Made by a program: the position numbers and the translations under genes
Notes under the pieces: generated by a model
The model's database searches: none
What the model saw: the letters and a program-made list of their open reading frames with translations, nothing else
Told to the model about the DNA's origin: nothing
Shown: positions 46,166 through 56,412 of the stretch, piece after piece
Layout: each line of letters begins with the position of its first letter
Position numbering within the stretch: position 1 is the first letter of the stretch
Assembly (NCBI GenBank): GCA_001298555.1
Contig: LJCW01000087.1
Coordinates: forward strand, 1-64,000
Reading direction: 5' to 3'
DNA length: 64,000 bases
Source: Actinobacteria bacterium OV450
GTDB taxonomy: Bacteria; Actinomycetota; Actinomycetes; Streptomycetales; Streptomycetaceae

Positions 46166-46220
46166 ACGCAGCCCGGGCACGGCCCCGGACGCAGCCCGGG
46201 CGCGGCCCCGGGAAATGCGC

Positions 46221-46258
46221 CGGCCCCGTCCTCCCCGGGAGCGGGGGGGGCGGGGCCG
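46221..46258 (-). terminator. GC-rich hairpin after glmM
   Basis: Imperfect arms starting CGGCCCCG (46221-46228) and ending CGGGGCCG (46251-46258) lie 28 nt beyond the glmM stop. A run of eight G in the right arm may be prone to sequencing slips. There is no T-tract. Confidence 0.6.
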
Positions 46259-46285
46259 TACGCGGTCGGGGGCTGGGGCCCGGTC

Positions 46286-47644
46286 TCAGCCGAGGGCCGA
46301 CTTCACGACGTCCGCGAGACGCCCGGCGACCGCGCGGGCCTGCTCGATGTCGGCGGCTTCGACCATCACCCGTACGAGCGGCTCGGTACCGGACGGACGG
46401 AGCAGTACCCGGCCGGTGGTGCCCAGCTCGCGCTCGGCGTCGGCGACGGCCGCGGCCAGCTCGGCGGAGGTCTTGACCCGGGACTTGTCCACGTCGGGGA
46501 CGTTGACCAGCACCTGCGGCAGCCGCTGCATGACACCCGCGAGCTCGGCCAGCGAGCGGCCGGTCGCCGCGACGCGCGCCCCCAGCATCAGGCCGGTGAG
46601 CGTGCCGTCGCCGGTGGTGGCGTGGTCGAGGATGATCACGTGCCCGGACTGCTCGCCGCCGAGCGCGTAGCCGTGCTCCTTCATCGACTCCAGGACGTAC
46701 CGGTCGCCGACGCCGGTCTGCACGACCTCGATGCCCTCGCCCTCCATGGCCAGCTTGAAGCCGAGGTTGGACATCACGGTGCCGACGACGGTGTTGCCGC
46801 GCAGGGAGCCCGCCTCGCGCATGGCCAGGGCCAGCACGGCCAGGATCTGGTCGCCGTCGACCTCGGCGCCCGAGGCGTCCACCGCGAGGCAGCGGTCCGC
46901 GTCACCGTCGTGCGCGATGCCGAGGTCGGCGCCGTGCTCGACGACGGCCTGCTTGAGGAGACCGAGGTGCGTGGAGCCGCAGCCGTCGTTGATGTTGAGG
47001 CCGTCCGGCTCGGCGCCGATGGTGACGACCTCGGCACCCGCCCGGGTGAAGGCCTCGGGCGAGACGCGGGCGGCCGCTCCGTGCGCCTCGTCCAGGACGA
47101 TCTTGAGCCCGTCGAGGCGGTTGGGGAGGACCCCGATGAGGTGGGCGACGTACTTGTCGAAGCCCTCGTCGTAGTCGGAGACGCGGCCGACGCCGGCGCC
47201 GGTCGGGCGGTCCCAGGGGGCGCCGGTGCGGTGCTCGTCGTAGACGGCCTCGATGCGGTCCTCGAGCTCGTCGGCGAGCTTGTGGCCGCCCCGGGCGAAG
47301 AACTTGATCCCGTTGTCGGGCATCGCATTGTGGCTGGCCGAGAGCATCACGCCGAGGTCGGCGCCCAGCGCACCGGTGAGATACGCCACCGCCGGGGTGG
47401 GCAGCACACCGACGCGCAGGACGTCCACCCCCGCGCTCGCGAGGCCCGCGACGACTGCGGCCTCCAGGAATTCGCCGGAGGCACGGGGGTCGCGCCCGAC
47501 GACCGCGGTCGCCCGGTGGCCCGCGAAGGTGCCCGCCTCGGCGAGTACGTGGGCGGCCGCCACGGAGAGACCGAGCGCGAGCTCAGCCGTCAGATCCGCA
47601 TTGGCGACGCCGCGTACACCGTCCGTCCCGAAGAGTTGTCCCAC
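46286..47644 (-). CDS. glmM: Phosphoglucosamine mutase
   Basis: The 452-residue enzyme converts glucosamine 6-phosphate to glucosamine 1-phosphate for UDP-GlcNAc synthesis. The phosphoserine loop is [15 protein letters not shown], the metal loop DGDADRC, the sugar loop GGEQSGH and the phosphate loop [10 protein letters not shown], all intact. The GTG at 47644 follows GGGAGG. It follows rpsI on the same strand after a terminator, so it probably has its own promoter or readthrough. Confidence 0.97.
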   Translation of the reverse strand: MGQLFGTDGVRGVANADLTAELALGLSVAAAHVLAEAGTFAGHRATAVVGRDPRASGEFLEAAVVAGLASAGVDVLRVGVLPTPAVAYLTGALGADLGVMLSASHNAMPDNGIKFFARGGHKLADELEDRIEAVYDEHRTGAPWDRPTGAGVGRVSDYDEGFDKYVAHLIGVLPNRLDGLKIVLDEAHGAAARVSPEAFTRAGAEVVTIGAEPDGLNINDGCGSTHLGLLKQAVVEHGADLGIAHDGDADRCLAVDASGAEVDGDQILAVLALAMREAGSLRGNTVVGTVMSNLGFKLAMEGEGIEVVQTGVGDRYVLESMKEHGYALGGEQSGHVIILDHATTGDGTLTGLMLGARVAATGRSLAELAGVMQRLPQVLVNVPDVDKSRVKTSAELAAAVADAERELGTTGRVLLRPSGTEPLVRVMVEAADIEQARAVAGRLADVVKSALG

Positions 47645-47718
47645 CGTTGTCCTCCCGAGTTCACGCTTCGTTTGTGACCGCTTGTGACATGTATTTGCCG
47701 CTTGTGGCGGTAAACGAA

Positions 47719-47753
47719 CCGCCCCGGCAGCACGGAGAGTGCTGCCGGGGCGG
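47719..47753 (-). terminator. Terminator after rplM-rpsI
   Basis: Fifteen-base perfect arms (47719-47733, 47739-47753) with a GGAGA loop lie 26 nt after rpsI. On the minus strand it is followed by TTCGTTT, a short U-rich tail. Confidence 0.93.
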
Positions 47754-47778
47754 TTTGTTGCTGAACAGCAGGCGCAGA

Positions 47779-48294
47779 TTAACGCTTGCTGTACTGCGGA
47801 GCCTTACGGGCCTTCTTGAGACCGGCCTTCTTGCGCTCGACCGCACGGTCGTCGCGGGAAAGGAAGCCGGCCTTCTTCAGCGCCGGGCGGTTGTTGTCGA
47901 CGTCGGCCTCGTTCAGGGCACGGGCCACGCCGAGGCGCAGGGCGCCGGCCTGACCGGAGACGCCGCCACCCGCGATGCGGGCGATGATGTCGTAGCGACC
48001 GTCGAGCTCGAGGAGCTTGAACGGCTCGTTGACTTCCTGCTGGTGCACCTTGTTGGGGAAGTAGTCCTCAAGGGTGCGACCGTTGATCTTCCACTTGCCG
48101 GTGCCCGGAACGATCCGGACGCGGGCGATGGCGTTCTTGCGACGGCCCAGGCCGGCGGCCGGCTGCGGGTCGCCGAAGCGGCCGGCAAGGGACTCGGAGG
48201 TGTAGTCGCCCTCGACGACGACCTCAGACTCGGTGGTGTACTCCTCGACGCCCTCGAACTCTTCGACGGGGGTCTCGGCGGTGGTCTCGGCCAC
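47779..48294 (-). CDS. rpsI: 30S ribosomal protein S9
   Basis: The 171-residue protein has the usual S9 core ([12 protein letters not shown], and the C-terminal Lys/Arg tail [13 protein letters not shown] ending in SKR that reaches the P-site tRNA). The first ~40 residues are an acidic extension (EEFEGVEEY...) that is usual for actinobacterial S9. GTG start at 48294; it follows rplM at 42 nt, and the pair is co-transcribed. Confidence 0.97.
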   Translation of the reverse strand: MAETTAETPVEEFEGVEEYTTESEVVVEGDYTSESLAGRFGDPQPAAGLGRRKNAIARVRIVPGTGKWKINGRTLEDYFPNKVHQQEVNEPFKLLELDGRYDIIARIAGGGVSGQAGALRLGVARALNEADVDNNRPALKKAGFLSRDDRAVERKKAGLKKARKAPQYSKR

Positions 48295-48336
48295 GATGCT
48301 CCTCAGAATTTTCTACGTCTTAGGGGGTGGCCGGAA

Positions 48337-48780
48337 CTACTGCGCGACCTGGGTGATCTCGAACGGCACCGGCTGCTGGGCAGCGTGGGGGTGCTGGTCG
48401 CCCGAGTAGACCTTCAGCTTCGAGAGCATCTGACGGCCCAGGGTGTTCTTGGGGAGCATGCCCTTGACGGCCTTCTCGACGGCCTTCTCCGGGTTGTTCG
48501 CCAGGAGGTCGTCGTAGCGCACGGAGCGGAGACCGCCCGGGAAGCCGGAGTGGCGGTACGCCATCTTCTGGGACGCCTTGTTGCCGGACAGGTGCACCTT
48601 GTCGGCATTGATGATGACGACGAAGTCACCCATGTCCATGTGAGGCGCATAGGTCGGCTTGTGCTTGCCCCGCAGGAGGGCAGCGGCCTGGGTCGCCAGA
48701 CGGCCGAGGACAACGTCCTGGGCGTCGATGACGAGCCACTGGCGCGAGATGTCGCCGGGCTTGGGGCTGAACGTACGCAC
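48337..48780 (-). CDS. rplM: 50S ribosomal protein L13
   Basis: The 147-residue protein has all conserved blocks ([46 protein letters not shown]). GTG start at 48780. It leads the rplM-rpsI operon; the region upstream (48781-49011) holds the promoter and leader. Confidence 0.97.
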   Translation of the reverse strand: MRTFSPKPGDISRQWLVIDAQDVVLGRLATQAAALLRGKHKPTYAPHMDMGDFVVIINADKVHLSGNKASQKMAYRHSGFPGGLRSVRYDDLLANNPEKAVEKAVKGMLPKNTLGRQMLSKLKVYSGDQHPHAAQQPVPFEITQVAQ

Positions 48781-49011
48781 GCGTATGCCTTCGCTTCTTC
48801 AGTGGTGGTATCCCAGGGGCGCAAGCCCCACGGGAAGGTCCTGACAGGGTCACCACGGACGATCACGACAGCCCTCGTTCACATCGGGGACGCAACCCGT
48901 GTGAACCGCTGGTCATCGGTCCGGTGGACCGGCGTAAGGCCCTTTCACGTGAGAATGAGAAAGCCAATACGCATAACAAACCAGCAGGATACCCAAGCAG
49001 ACCCGTACGGG
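48781..49011 (-). promoter_or_regulatory. rplM leader and promoter region
   Basis: This 231-bp spacer has no ORF of coding character. The stretch 48950-49000 is A/T-rich for this genome (read on the minus strand, GTTTGTTATGCGTATTGG), the likely promoter area. No confident -35/-10 pair or known L13 leader structure can be drawn by eye. Confidence 0.5.
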
Positions 49012-50310
49012 TCAAAACGCGGTCCGCGATGCCGATTCTGCTGGCGTCGCGGCGCACTCCGGTTCGGTCCTGGGTGGGGACCCCGTAGTTGTTACGGGCT
49101 CCAGAATAACCCGACCGGAGAGCAGTGCACGACGCGCCAGCATGATCGCCAGTCCGCACAGGGTGGCGCAGTCCTTGAAGGCGCGCCGCTTGTGCGCCAG
49201 CTCGGAGGGCCACGGCACCAGCGCCACCTGGGGCGTCAGGGCCAGCCAGAACCAGGGCGAGCGGGGCATCGAGCCCGGCCGCACCGCCGAGGCCAGCAGC
49301 AGCGGAAGCACCACCAGCAGGTAGTGGTCGAAGGACGGCCGCGAGACCAGGAATGCGGCGAGCATCACCATGCAGGCGGTCTCCGCGAGCCGCAGCTCTC
49401 CCCCGTCCGCGTCCCCCGGGCCGTCCGTACGCCGCCACCGCCGCCACGCGGCGACCAGTCCGCCCAGCGCCCCCGCCCCCGCGAGCAGCACCGCGACGGG
49501 CTCCGGCACCCCCAGCCGCGGCAGCACCGCGATCGGCGAGGCGTCCCAGGGCAGCGCGTACGCGTCCTGCCCCTGGAGCAGGAACGGCAGCGTCTTGGTG
49601 ACGAACAGCGTCGGGCTCGGCATCATCAGCGCCCCGAGCAGGGAGAGGCCGAGCGGCACCAGCACGGCCACGGCCAGTCCCCGCCACCGCCGGGCCAGTA
49701 CGAAGAGCAGCCCGATCGGCACCAGCATGGGCTTGCAGGCGATGGCCAGCCCCACCACCAGCCCCGCCGCGACCCAGGACCGCCGGTGCGCGAACAGCAG
49801 CGCCACGGGCAGCGCCGCCGCCGAGATGGCGGTCCAGTTGCCGATCAGCACGAGGTTCACGTAGGGCTTGTAGGCCAGGGCCAGCGCGGCGAACCCGCCG
49901 ACCGCGAACCGGGAGCGCGCCGGCACCGAGAACAGCCGCAGCGCGGCCCACCAGCCGACGGCCAGCAGGGCGGACATCGCCAGGGGGAGCACCCAGCGCA
50001 GCACCGGCTGCGGCAGCAGCGCCTCGGGCACGGCCATGATCACGGCGCTCGGCAGGTAGAGGAACCGCTTGTCCTCGTACGGGGACCCGCCCTCCAGCAG
50101 CGTCTGCGCGGCCTTGACCACGAAGGCGTTGTCCGAGCCCCAGTTCTCCCGCAGGCTGGTGGAGACCGCGATGCCGAGCACCACGGCCAGCGCGACCGCG
50201 TGCCAGGGCCCGGACGCCGGCCGCAGCAGCCAGTCCACCGGCCGGTGCCGGGCCGAGGGACCCCGTACGGTGTCCCGTCCCCTGAGCCAGTCGCCAGGCC
50301 GCAGCCGCAC
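49012..50310 (-). CDS. GT87-like membrane glycosyltransferase (polyprenol-sugar type)
   Basis: The 432-residue protein has about ten hydrophobic helices and a short N-terminal tail. It has the features of the GT87/DUF2029 group of GT-C enzymes: an acidic residue in the first outer loop (ENWGSDNAF), LPSAVIMAVPEALL, a CKPMLVPIGLLF segment, and a late FLVSRPSFDHYLL. Known members are mannosyl- or arabinosyl-transferases using polyprenyl-phospho-sugars. The product is unknown here. The GTG at 50310 follows GGGAGG. It is downstream of the ABC-F gene and upstream of rplM, without other glycan genes. Confidence 0.82.
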   Translation of the reverse strand: MRLRPGDWLRGRDTVRGPSARHRPVDWLLRPASGPWHAVALAVVLGIAVSTSLRENWGSDNAFVVKAAQTLLEGGSPYEDKRFLYLPSAVIMAVPEALLPQPVLRWVLPLAMSALLAVGWWAALRLFSVPARSRFAVGGFAALALAYKPYVNLVLIGNWTAISAAALPVALLFAHRRSWVAAGLVVGLAIACKPMLVPIGLLFVLARRWRGLAVAVLVPLGLSLLGALMMPSPTLFVTKTLPFLLQGQDAYALPWDASPIAVLPRLGVPEPVAVLLAGAGALGGLVAAWRRWRRTDGPGDADGGELRLAETACMVMLAAFLVSRPSFDHYLLVVLPLLLASAVRPGSMPRSPWFWLALTPQVALVPWPSELAHKRRAFKDCATLCGLAIMLARRALLSGRVILEPVTTTGSPPRTEPECAATPAESASRTAF

Positions 50311-50386
50311 AACGCCTCCCGATCACCGCTCGGGGGCGGTCCCCCCAGCGCTTCCGCTCGACCCTACGACCGAGGGCCGAAGACCG

Positions 50387-52006
50387 TCAGCGCTTCCGCT
50401 CGACCCTGCGTTCGTCCCACACGGGTTCCTGAGTCTCTCGTACGACACCGTCCGAGCCGAAGACCAGGAAACGGTCGAATGTCCGCGCGAACCACCGGTC
50501 GTGCGTGACGCACAGCACAGTGCCCTCGTACGACTCCAGGCCCTCCTGGAGCGCCTCCGCGGACTCCAGGTCCAGGTTGTCCGTCGGCTCGTCCAGCAGC
50601 AGCGCCGTGGTGCCGGCCAGCTCCAGCAGCAGGATCTGGAACCGCGCCTGCTGGCCGCCCGACAGCTTCTCGAACGGCTGGTCGCCCTGGCGCTCCAGCT
50701 CGTAGCGGCGCAGCACGGACATCGCCGCGCCCCGGTCCTTGGCGCACTCGGACCACAGGATGTCGACGAGGGTCCGCCCGAACAGTTCCGGGTGGGCGTG
50801 GGTCTGCGCGAAGTGGCCGGGGACCACGCGCGCGCCCAGCTTCCAGGTGCCCGTGTGCTTGACGTCCTCGCCGGCCAGCAGCCGCAGGAAGTGCGACTTG
50901 CCGGAGCCGTTGGAACCGAGGACGCCGACCCGCTCCCCGTAGAAGACCTCCAGCGAGAACGGCTTCATCAGGCCGGTCAGCTCCAGGTTCTCCACGGTCA
51001 GCGCCCGCACGCCGGTCCGCCCGCCCTTGAGCCGCATCCGGATCTCCTGCTCGCGCGGCGGCTCCGGCGGCGGACCGGCCTCCTCGAACTTCCTCAGCCG
51101 GGTCTGCGCGGCCGCGTACCGGGAGGCCATCTCGTGGCTGACCGCGGCCGCCTGCCGCAGCGTGACGACCAGCTTCTTCAGCTGGGCGTGCTTCTCCTCC
51201 CAGCGCTTCTTCAGCTCCTCGAAGCGGGCGAAGCGCTCGCGCCGGGCCTCGTGGAAGGTGTCGAAGCCACCGCCGTGCACCCAGACGTCGGAGCCGTCCG
51301 GGCCGGGTTCCACCGCCACGATCTTCTGCGCGGCCCGCGACAGCAGCTCCCGGTCGTGGCTGATGAACAGCACCGTCTTGCGGGTGGCCCGCAGCTGCTC
51401 CTCCAGCCACCGCTTGCCGGGGACGTCCAGGTAGTTGTCGGGCTCGTCGAGCAGGAGCACCTCGTCCGGCCCGCGCAGCAGCGCCTCCAGGACGAGCCGC
51501 TTCTGCTCACCGCCGGAGAGCGTGCGCACCTCGCGGAACTGCGCCTTGTCGTACGGGATGGCCAGCGCGGCCATGGTGCAGACGTCCCACAGGGTCTCCG
51601 CCTCGTACCCCTGGACGTCCGCCCAGTCGCTGAGCGCCTGCGCGTACGCCATCTGCGCGGCCTCGTCGTCCACCGTCATGATCAGGCGCTCGGCGTGGTC
51701 GACGGCCTTGGCGGCCTCCCGGATCCGCGGCTGGGCCACGGACACCAGCAGGTCCCGGACCGTGGTCTCGTCCCGTACGGAGCCCACGAACTGCGACATC
51801 ACGCCGAGGCCGCCGCTGACGGCGACCGAGCCGCCGTGCGGCTGGAGCTCGCCGGAGATCAGTTTCAGCAACGTGGTCTTGCCGGCCCCGTTCGCCCCGA
51901 CCAGGGCGACGACCGACCCCTCCCCCACGCGGAAGGAGACGTCGGGGAGCAGGACCCGCCCGTCGGGAAGGTAGTACTCCAGGTGGCTGGCTTCGAGATG
52001 TCCCAT
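50387..52006 (-). CDS. ABC-F family ATP-binding protein
   Basis: The 539-residue soluble protein has two ABC domains without membrane segments: Walker A GANGAGKTT, signature LSGGEQKRL and Walker B LLLDEPDNYLD first, and GSNGSGKSH, LSGGQQARF, LLLDEPTDNLD second. A charged linker helix (about 235-320) lies in between. ABC-F proteins act on the ribosome in translation control or antibiotic protection; which one applies here cannot be told. The ATG at 52006 has GACAAT seven bases upstream and no ribosome-binding site; an ATG three codons earlier (52015) is possible. Confidence 0.92.
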   Translation of the reverse strand: MGHLEASHLEYYLPDGRVLLPDVSFRVGEGSVVALVGANGAGKTTLLKLISGELQPHGGSVAVSGGLGVMSQFVGSVRDETTVRDLLVSVAQPRIREAAKAVDHAERLIMTVDDEAAQMAYAQALSDWADVQGYEAETLWDVCTMAALAIPYDKAQFREVRTLSGGEQKRLVLEALLRGPDEVLLLDEPDNYLDVPGKRWLEEQLRATRKTVLFISHDRELLSRAAQKIVAVEPGPDGSDVWVHGGGFDTFHEARRERFARFEELKKRWEEKHAQLKKLVVTLRQAAAVSHEMASRYAAAQTRLRKFEEAGPPPEPPREQEIRMRLKGGRTGVRALTVENLELTGLMKPFSLEVFYGERVGVLGSNGSGKSHFLRLLAGEDVKHTGTWKLGARVVPGHFAQTHAHPELFGRTLVDILWSECAKDRGAAMSVLRRYELERQGDQPFEKLSGGQQARFQILLLELAGTTALLLDEPTDNLDLESAEALQEGLESYEGTVLCVTHDRWFARTFDRFLVFGSDGVVRETQEPVWDERRVERKR

Positions 52007-52059
52007 GCCGGGCATTGTCCAGGCCCGGCGCCCGTCGGCCCAAACGGATTAGCGCGCGG

Positions 52060-52911
52060 TCAGCAGCAGCCCTTGCCGGGCAGGGTGCGCATGTTCCGCG
52101 CCTCCTTGCTGCGGGCGGCCAGCAGCTCGTCCGCCGGGTAGCCGACCTCCTCCAGGGTGAGCCCGTGCGGCTTCACGACGTGCACCGAGGAGTCCCGTAC
52201 GGCGGCCCGCAGGACCTTCCCGGGCCAGTCGGTCGGCCGGTGCCCGTCGCCGACGTGGAGCAGGGCGCCGACCAGCGACCGGACCATGTTGTGGCAGAAG
52301 GCGTCGGCGCGGACGGTGGCGGTCACGATCCCGTCCTCGGCGCGCTCCCAGCTGAGCTGCTGGAGGGTGCGGATGGTCGTGGCGCCCTCGCGCTTCTTGC
52401 AGTACGCGGCGAAGTCGTGCTCGCCGAGCAGCGGGGCGGCGGCCTCGTTCATGGCGTCCACGTCCAGCGGCCACTGGTGCCACAGCACGTGCCCGCGGCG
52501 CAGCGGGTCGACGCCGCCCTGGTGGTCGCCGACGCGGTAGGCGTAGCGGCGCCAGACGGCGGAGAAGCGGGCGTTGAAGCCCTCCGGGGCCTCGGCGGCC
52601 CTCCACACGCGGACGTCGTGCGGGAGGCGCCCGGCGAGGCGGCGCAGCAGCTTGTCGTGGTGCTCGGCCCACACCTCCTCGGCGATGTCGAACTGGGCCA
52701 CCTGCCCGCGGGCGTGCACGCCCGCGTCGGTCCGCCCGGCGACGGTCAGCTCGACCGGGTACGGCAGGCGCATCACGGTCTGCAGGGCGGACTCCAGCTC
52801 GCCCTGCACGGTCCGCAGCGTCCGCTGCTTCGCCCAGCCGGAGAAGTCCTTGCCGTCGTACGACAGGTCCAGCCGTACCCGGACGTGCCCGGGCTCCACC
52901 TCGTCACTCAC
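52060..52911 (-). CDS. truA: tRNA pseudouridine(38-40) synthase
   Basis: The 283-residue enzyme has the catalytic Asp in [21 protein letters not shown] and [17 protein letters not shown]. It makes pseudouridine at positions 38-40 of tRNA anticodon stems. GTG start at 52911. It comes after rplQ on the same strand across a terminator, the usual order in actinobacteria. The C-terminus ends GKGCC, two cysteines. Confidence 0.96.
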   Translation of the reverse strand: MSDEVEPGHVRVRLDLSYDGKDFSGWAKQRTLRTVQGELESALQTVMRLPYPVELTVAGRTDAGVHARGQVAQFDIAEEVWAEHHDKLLRRLAGRLPHDVRVWRAAEAPEGFNARFSAVWRRYAYRVGDHQGGVDPLRRGHVLWHQWPLDVDAMNEAAAPLLGEHDFAAYCKKREGATTIRTLQQLSWERAEDGIVTATVRADAFCHNMVRSLVGALLHVGDGHRPTDWPGKVLRAAVRDSSVHVVKPHGLTLEEVGYPADELLAARSKEARNMRTLPGKGCC

Positions 52912-52950
52912 GTGACAGATCCTCTCAGCTGCGTCTTTTGAACGAATGCA

Positions 52951-52985
52951 GAACGGGCCCGCCCCGGGAAGGGGCGGGCCCGTTC
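52951..52985 (-). terminator. Terminator of the alpha operon after rplQ
   Basis: Perfect 15-base arms (52951-52965, 52971-52985) around GGGAA lie 36 nt beyond the rplQ stop. No clean T-tract. Confidence 0.93.
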
Positions 52986-53020
52986 AGAGCCGATCAAGCA
53001 AGCTCGATCCCGGAGCGGGA

Positions 53021-53488
53021 TCAGGCCTCCTTGGTCTCCTCGGCGGCGGGAGCCTCGGCCACGGCCTCGGCGTCCTTGGCGGCGCGCTTGGTGGCGGCCT
53101 CGGCCTCACCAGTGGCCTGCTGGGCGACCGTGAGGGCCTCGACCAGCTCGATCACGGCCATCGGGGCGTTGTCGCCACGACGGTTGCCGATCTTGGTGAT
53201 GCGCGTGTAACCACCGGGGCGGTTCTCGTAGCGCGGGGCGATCTCGGTGAACAGCGTGTGCACGATGCTCTTGTCCGTGATCGTCTGCAGCACCAGGCGA
53301 CGGTTGTGGATGTCGCCCTTCTTGGCCTTGGTGACCAGACGCTCGGCGTAGGGACGCAGGCGGCGGGCCTTGGCCTCGGTGGTGGTGATGCGGCCGTGCT
53401 CGAAGAGCGCCTTCGCGAGGTTCGCGAGAAGGTGCTTCTCGTGCGCGGCGGAGCCGCCCAGACGGGCACCCTTTGCGGGACGCGGCAT
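53021..53488 (-). CDS. rplQ: 50S ribosomal protein L17
   Basis: The 155-residue protein keeps the L17 core ([54 protein letters not shown]) and adds an Ala/Glu/Lys-rich C-terminal tail of about 40 residues common in actinobacteria. It is the last gene of the infA-rpmJ-rpsM-rpsK-rpoA-rplQ operon. Confidence 0.97.
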   Translation of the reverse strand: MPRPAKGARLGGSAAHEKHLLANLAKALFEHGRITTTEAKARRLRPYAERLVTKAKKGDIHNRRLVLQTITDKSIVHTLFTEIAPRYENRPGGYTRITKIGNRRGDNAPMAVIELVEALTVAQQATGEAEAATKRAAKDAEAVAEAPAAEETKEA

Positions 53489-53572
53489 GGTGTTACTCCT
53501 TCATATCTGCACCGGCCGTGTCAGGTACCGGTGTCAGTTCCCCCGGGGCGGCCGCCCCGGGAAAGTCTCTTC

Positions 53573-54595
53573 TCAGTACTGCTCGGTCTCGACGAAACCG
53601 GCGTCCGCGTCGTCGTCGGCGCCGAAGGCGTCGGCGGCGGCGGTCGGGTCGAATCCGGGCGGGCTGTCCTTGAGGGCCAGGCCCATGCCGGCCAGCTTCG
53701 CCTTGACCTCGTCGATCGACTTCGCACCGAAGTTGCGGATGTCGAGCAGGTCGGCCTCGGAGCGGGCGACGAGCTCACCCACGGAGTGGATGCCCTCGCG
53801 CTTGAGGCAGTTGTACGACCGGACGGTGAGCTCGAGCTCCTCGATCGGCAGCGCCAGGTCGGCGGCCAGGGCGGCGTCCGTCGGGGACGGGCCCATGTCG
53901 ATGCCCTCGGCGTCGATGTTGAGCTCGCGCGCCAGACCGAACAGCTCGACCAGGGTCTTGCCGGCGGACGCCATGGCGTCGCGCGGGCGCATGGCCTGCT
54001 TGGTCTCGACGTCGACGATCAGCTTGTCGAAGTCGGTGCGCTGCTCGACTCGGGTCGCCTCGACCTTGTAGGTGACCTTGAGGACCGGGCTGTAGATGGA
54101 GTCGACCGGGATGCGGCCGATCTCCTGGCCCAGCTGCTTGTTCTGGACGGCGGAGACGTAGCCGCGACCGCGCTCGACGGTCAGCTCCATCTCCAGCTTG
54201 CCCTTGCCGTTGAGCGTGGCGAGGACCAGGTCCGGGTTGTGCACCTCGACACCGGCCGGGGGCGCGATGTCGGCAGCGGTGACCAGGCCGGGACCCTGCT
54301 TGCGCAGGTACATCACGACCGGCTCGTCGTGCTCCGAGGAGACGACCAGCTGCTTGATGTTGAGGATGATGTCGGTGACGTCTTCCTTGACACCGGGCAC
54401 GGTGGTGAACTCGTGCAGGACGCCGTCCACGCGGATGCTGGTGACAGCGGCACCCGGGATCGAGGACAGGAGCGTGCGGCGCAGCGAGTTGCCGAGGGTG
54501 TAGCCGAAGCCCGGCTCCAGCGGCTCGATCACGAACCGCGAGCGGTACTCGTCGACGACCTCTTCGGTCAGCGAAGGACGCTGAGCGATAAGCAT
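53573..54595 (-). CDS. rpoA: RNA polymerase alpha subunit
   Basis: The 340-residue subunit has an N-terminal dimerisation domain (about 1-230, [20 protein letters not shown]) and a C-terminal DNA- and activator-binding domain (about 255-320, [21 protein letters not shown] area, then [15 protein letters not shown]). The acidic tail ends [15 protein letters not shown], typical of actinobacteria. It follows rpsK across a structured 186-nt spacer. Confidence 0.98.
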   Translation of the reverse strand: MLIAQRPSLTEEVVDEYRSRFVIEPLEPGFGYTLGNSLRRTLLSSIPGAAVTSIRVDGVLHEFTTVPGVKEDVTDIILNIKQLVVSSEHDEPVVMYLRKQGPGLVTAADIAPPAGVEVHNPDLVLATLNGKGKLEMELTVERGRGYVSAVQNKQLGQEIGRIPVDSIYSPVLKVTYKVEATRVEQRTDFDKLIVDVETKQAMRPRDAMASAGKTLVELFGLARELNIDAEGIDMGPSPTDAALAADLALPIEELELTVRSYNCLKREGIHSVGELVARSEADLLDIRNFGAKSIDEVKAKLAGMGLALKDSPPGFDPTAAADAFGADDDADAGFVETEQY

Positions 54596-54664
54596 GTGTG
54601 TTCCTTCAGTCGTGGACGCCCACTATTTGACGCCCGACGGGAAAAGCCAGGTACTGCAAGGGTA

Positions 54665-54770
54665 CGGGCGGCACGTCCCCCCGAAGGGGTTCGTACCGCC
54701 CGGACACTCAAAGACGCACAGGTGCGTCCGCTGCGTCAGACGCGGCCTTTCGCTTCGACGAAGCGAAAGG
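54665..54770 (-). other. Two RNA hairpins in the rpsK-rpoA spacer
   Basis: One imperfect hairpin spans 54665-54702 (CGGGCGG-type arms). A second, perfect one has arms CCTTTCGCTTCG (54746-54757) and CGAAGCGAAAGG (54759-54770) with a one-base axis. They may modulate the rpoA level by attenuation or act as an S4-type control site; this is inference. Confidence 0.7.
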
Positions 54771-54781
54771 TCCGGCAGTCG

Positions 54782-55186
54782 TCAGACGCGGCGGCGCTTC
54801 GGCGGGCGGCAGCCGTTGTGCGGGGTGGGGGTGACGTCCTGGATCGAGCCGACCTCGAGGCCGGTGGCCTGGAGGGAGCGGATCGCGGTCTCGCGGCCGG
54901 AGCCCGGACCCTTGACGAAGACGTCGACCTTGCGCATGCCGTGCTCCTGCGCGCGGCGGGCGGCCGACTCGGCGGCCATCTGCGCGGCGAAGGGGGTGGA
55001 CTTGCGCGAGCCCTTGAAGCCGACGTGGCCGGCGGAGGCCCAGGAGATCACGTTGCCCGAGGGGTCGGTGATCGAAACGATGGTGTTGTTGAACGTGCTC
55101 TTGATGTGGGCGTGCCCGTGAGCGACGTTCTTCTTTTCCTTGCGGCGCACCTTCTTGGCAGCGCCCTGACGACCCTTGGGGGGCAT
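54782..55186 (-). CDS. rpsK: 30S ribosomal protein S11
   Basis: The 134-residue protein has the S11 blocks [40 protein letters not shown] (read as separate blocks), RRAQEHGM and [18 protein letters not shown]. It binds the platform of the 30S subunit. It is 54 nt downstream of rpsM. Confidence 0.97.
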   Translation of the reverse strand: MPPKGRQGAAKKVRRKEKKNVAHGHAHIKSTFNNTIVSITDPSGNVISWASAGHVGFKGSRKSTPFAAQMAAESAARRAQEHGMRKVDVFVKGPGSGRETAIRSLQATGLEVGSIQDVTPTPHNGCRPPKRRRV

Positions 55187-55240
55187 CTAAATCTCCTACG
55201 GGAGGTGGTCGGTCCTACAGCGCAAGACCGCTGAACAGGA

Positions 55241-55621
55241 CTACTTCTTGCCCGGCTTCTTCTTACCGGCGATCGCGCGACGCGGGCCCTTGCGGGTACG
55301 CGCGTTCGTGCTGGTGCGCTGACCGTGCACCGGCAGGCCACGACGGTGGCGGATGCCCTGGTAGCACTGGATCTCGATCTTGCGGCGGATGTCGCCCTGG
55401 ATCTCGCGGCGGAGGTCACCCTCGGTACGGAGGTTGGCGTCCACGTACTCGCGGATCTTGACGAGGTCCTCTTCGGCCAGGTCACGAACGCGGGTGTTCG
55501 GGTTCACGCCGGTGGAGGCGAGGATCTCCTTGGACCGGGTGCGCCCGATACCGAAGACGTAGGTGAGTGCGATCTCCACACGCTTTTCGCGCGGGATGTC
55601 AACACCGGAAACGCGTGCCAT
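55241..55621 (-). CDS. rpsM: 30S ribosomal protein S13
   Basis: The 126-residue protein has [24 protein letters not shown] N-terminus, [18 protein letters not shown] in the middle and the [21 protein letters not shown]-terminal region that contacts tRNA. A 197-nt GC-rich spacer separates it from rpmJ. Confidence 0.97.
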   Translation of the reverse strand: MARVSGVDIPREKRVEIALTYVFGIGRTRSKEILASTGVNPNTRVRDLAEEDLVKIREYVDANLRTEGDLRREIQGDIRRKIEIQCYQGIRHRRGLPVHGQRTSTNARTRKGPRRAIAGKKKPGKK

Positions 55622-55818
55622 TCAATGGCTCCTGTGTGTTCGGGGGTCTTCCGCAGAACCACTCCCGACCGCCGACCGCCCGAGATGGGAGGTGGTACGT
55701 CCGGGTCCCCGGCCCCCGCCGGAGGTGCCGCCGGCCCCGGGGGGCTGGGCGGGTTCTGCGTATGTACGTTTTCTTACGTCGCGCGAAGAACTGCGGAAGG
55801 CAGGTCGGTCGGCGTGCG

Positions 55819-55932
55819 TCAGCCCTGGCGCTGCTTGTGGCGCAGGTTGTCGCAGATGACCATGACCCGACCGTGACGGCGGATCACCTTGCACTTGTCG
55901 CAGATCTTCTTGACGCTCGGCTTGACCTTCAT
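55819..55932 (-). CDS. rpmJ: 50S ribosomal protein L36
   Basis: This 37-residue protein is [20 protein letters not shown] followed by the Cys/His part with [12 protein letters not shown]. It has the zinc-binding Cys11, Cys14, Cys27 and His32 set (zinc-containing form). The ATG at 55932 replaces a longer spurious start in the same frame. It is 73 nt downstream of infA. Confidence 0.97.
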   Translation of the reverse strand: MKVKPSVKKICDKCKVIRRHGRVMVICDNLRHKQRQG

Positions 55933-56005
55933 GTTGGTGAGGTTCTCCGGGTCAGTGCCACCACCCGCACCGGGACGTCCGCCCAGGCAGGAGTGAGGAC
56001 AAGAT

Positions 56006-56227
56006 CTACTTGTATCGGTAGACGATCCGGCCACGCGTCAGGTCGTACGGAGACAGCTCCACAACGACCCGGTCATCCGGGAGGATGCGGATGTAGTGCA
56101 TACGCATCTTGCCGCTGATGTGCGCGAGGACCTTGTGACCGTTCTGCAGTTCCACCTTGAACATCGCGTTCGGGAGGGACTCGATCACGGTGCCCTCGAT
56201 CTCGATGGCACCTTGCTTCTTGGCCAC
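56006..56227 (-). CDS. infA: Translation initiation factor IF-1
   Basis: The 73-residue OB-fold factor is typical ([50 protein letters not shown]). GTG start after GAAGGG. It leads the alpha operon, behind a 185-nt spacer after map. Confidence 0.98.
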   Translation of the reverse strand: MAKKQGAIEIEGTVIESLPNAMFKVELQNGHKVLAHISGKMRMHYIRILPDDRVVVELSPYDLTRGRIVYRYK

Positions 56228-56307
56228 GCTTCGCCCTTCGAATCGGCTACCTTGATCAGCTCCCTGCTTCGCATGAGGACATGCGGGTGCAAAGGAGCCG
56301 ACGAGTC

Positions 56308-56313
56308 AGTCTA
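56308..56313 (-). promoter_or_regulatory. Candidate -10 element for infA operon
   Basis: On the minus strand TAGACT lies 81 nt before the infA start in the map-infA spacer, which is markedly less GC-rich. A good -35 is not obvious. An infA-rplQ promoter is expected here. Confidence 0.5.
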
Positions 56314-56412
56314 CGTCAGGGCACCCAGAAAGACGAATCCGGAAAGTTTGCCCATCACCCTAGATCATTAACCGGTGTCGCCCGTCGATCCGGCCCCGGC
56401 ACACCGGCCGGG

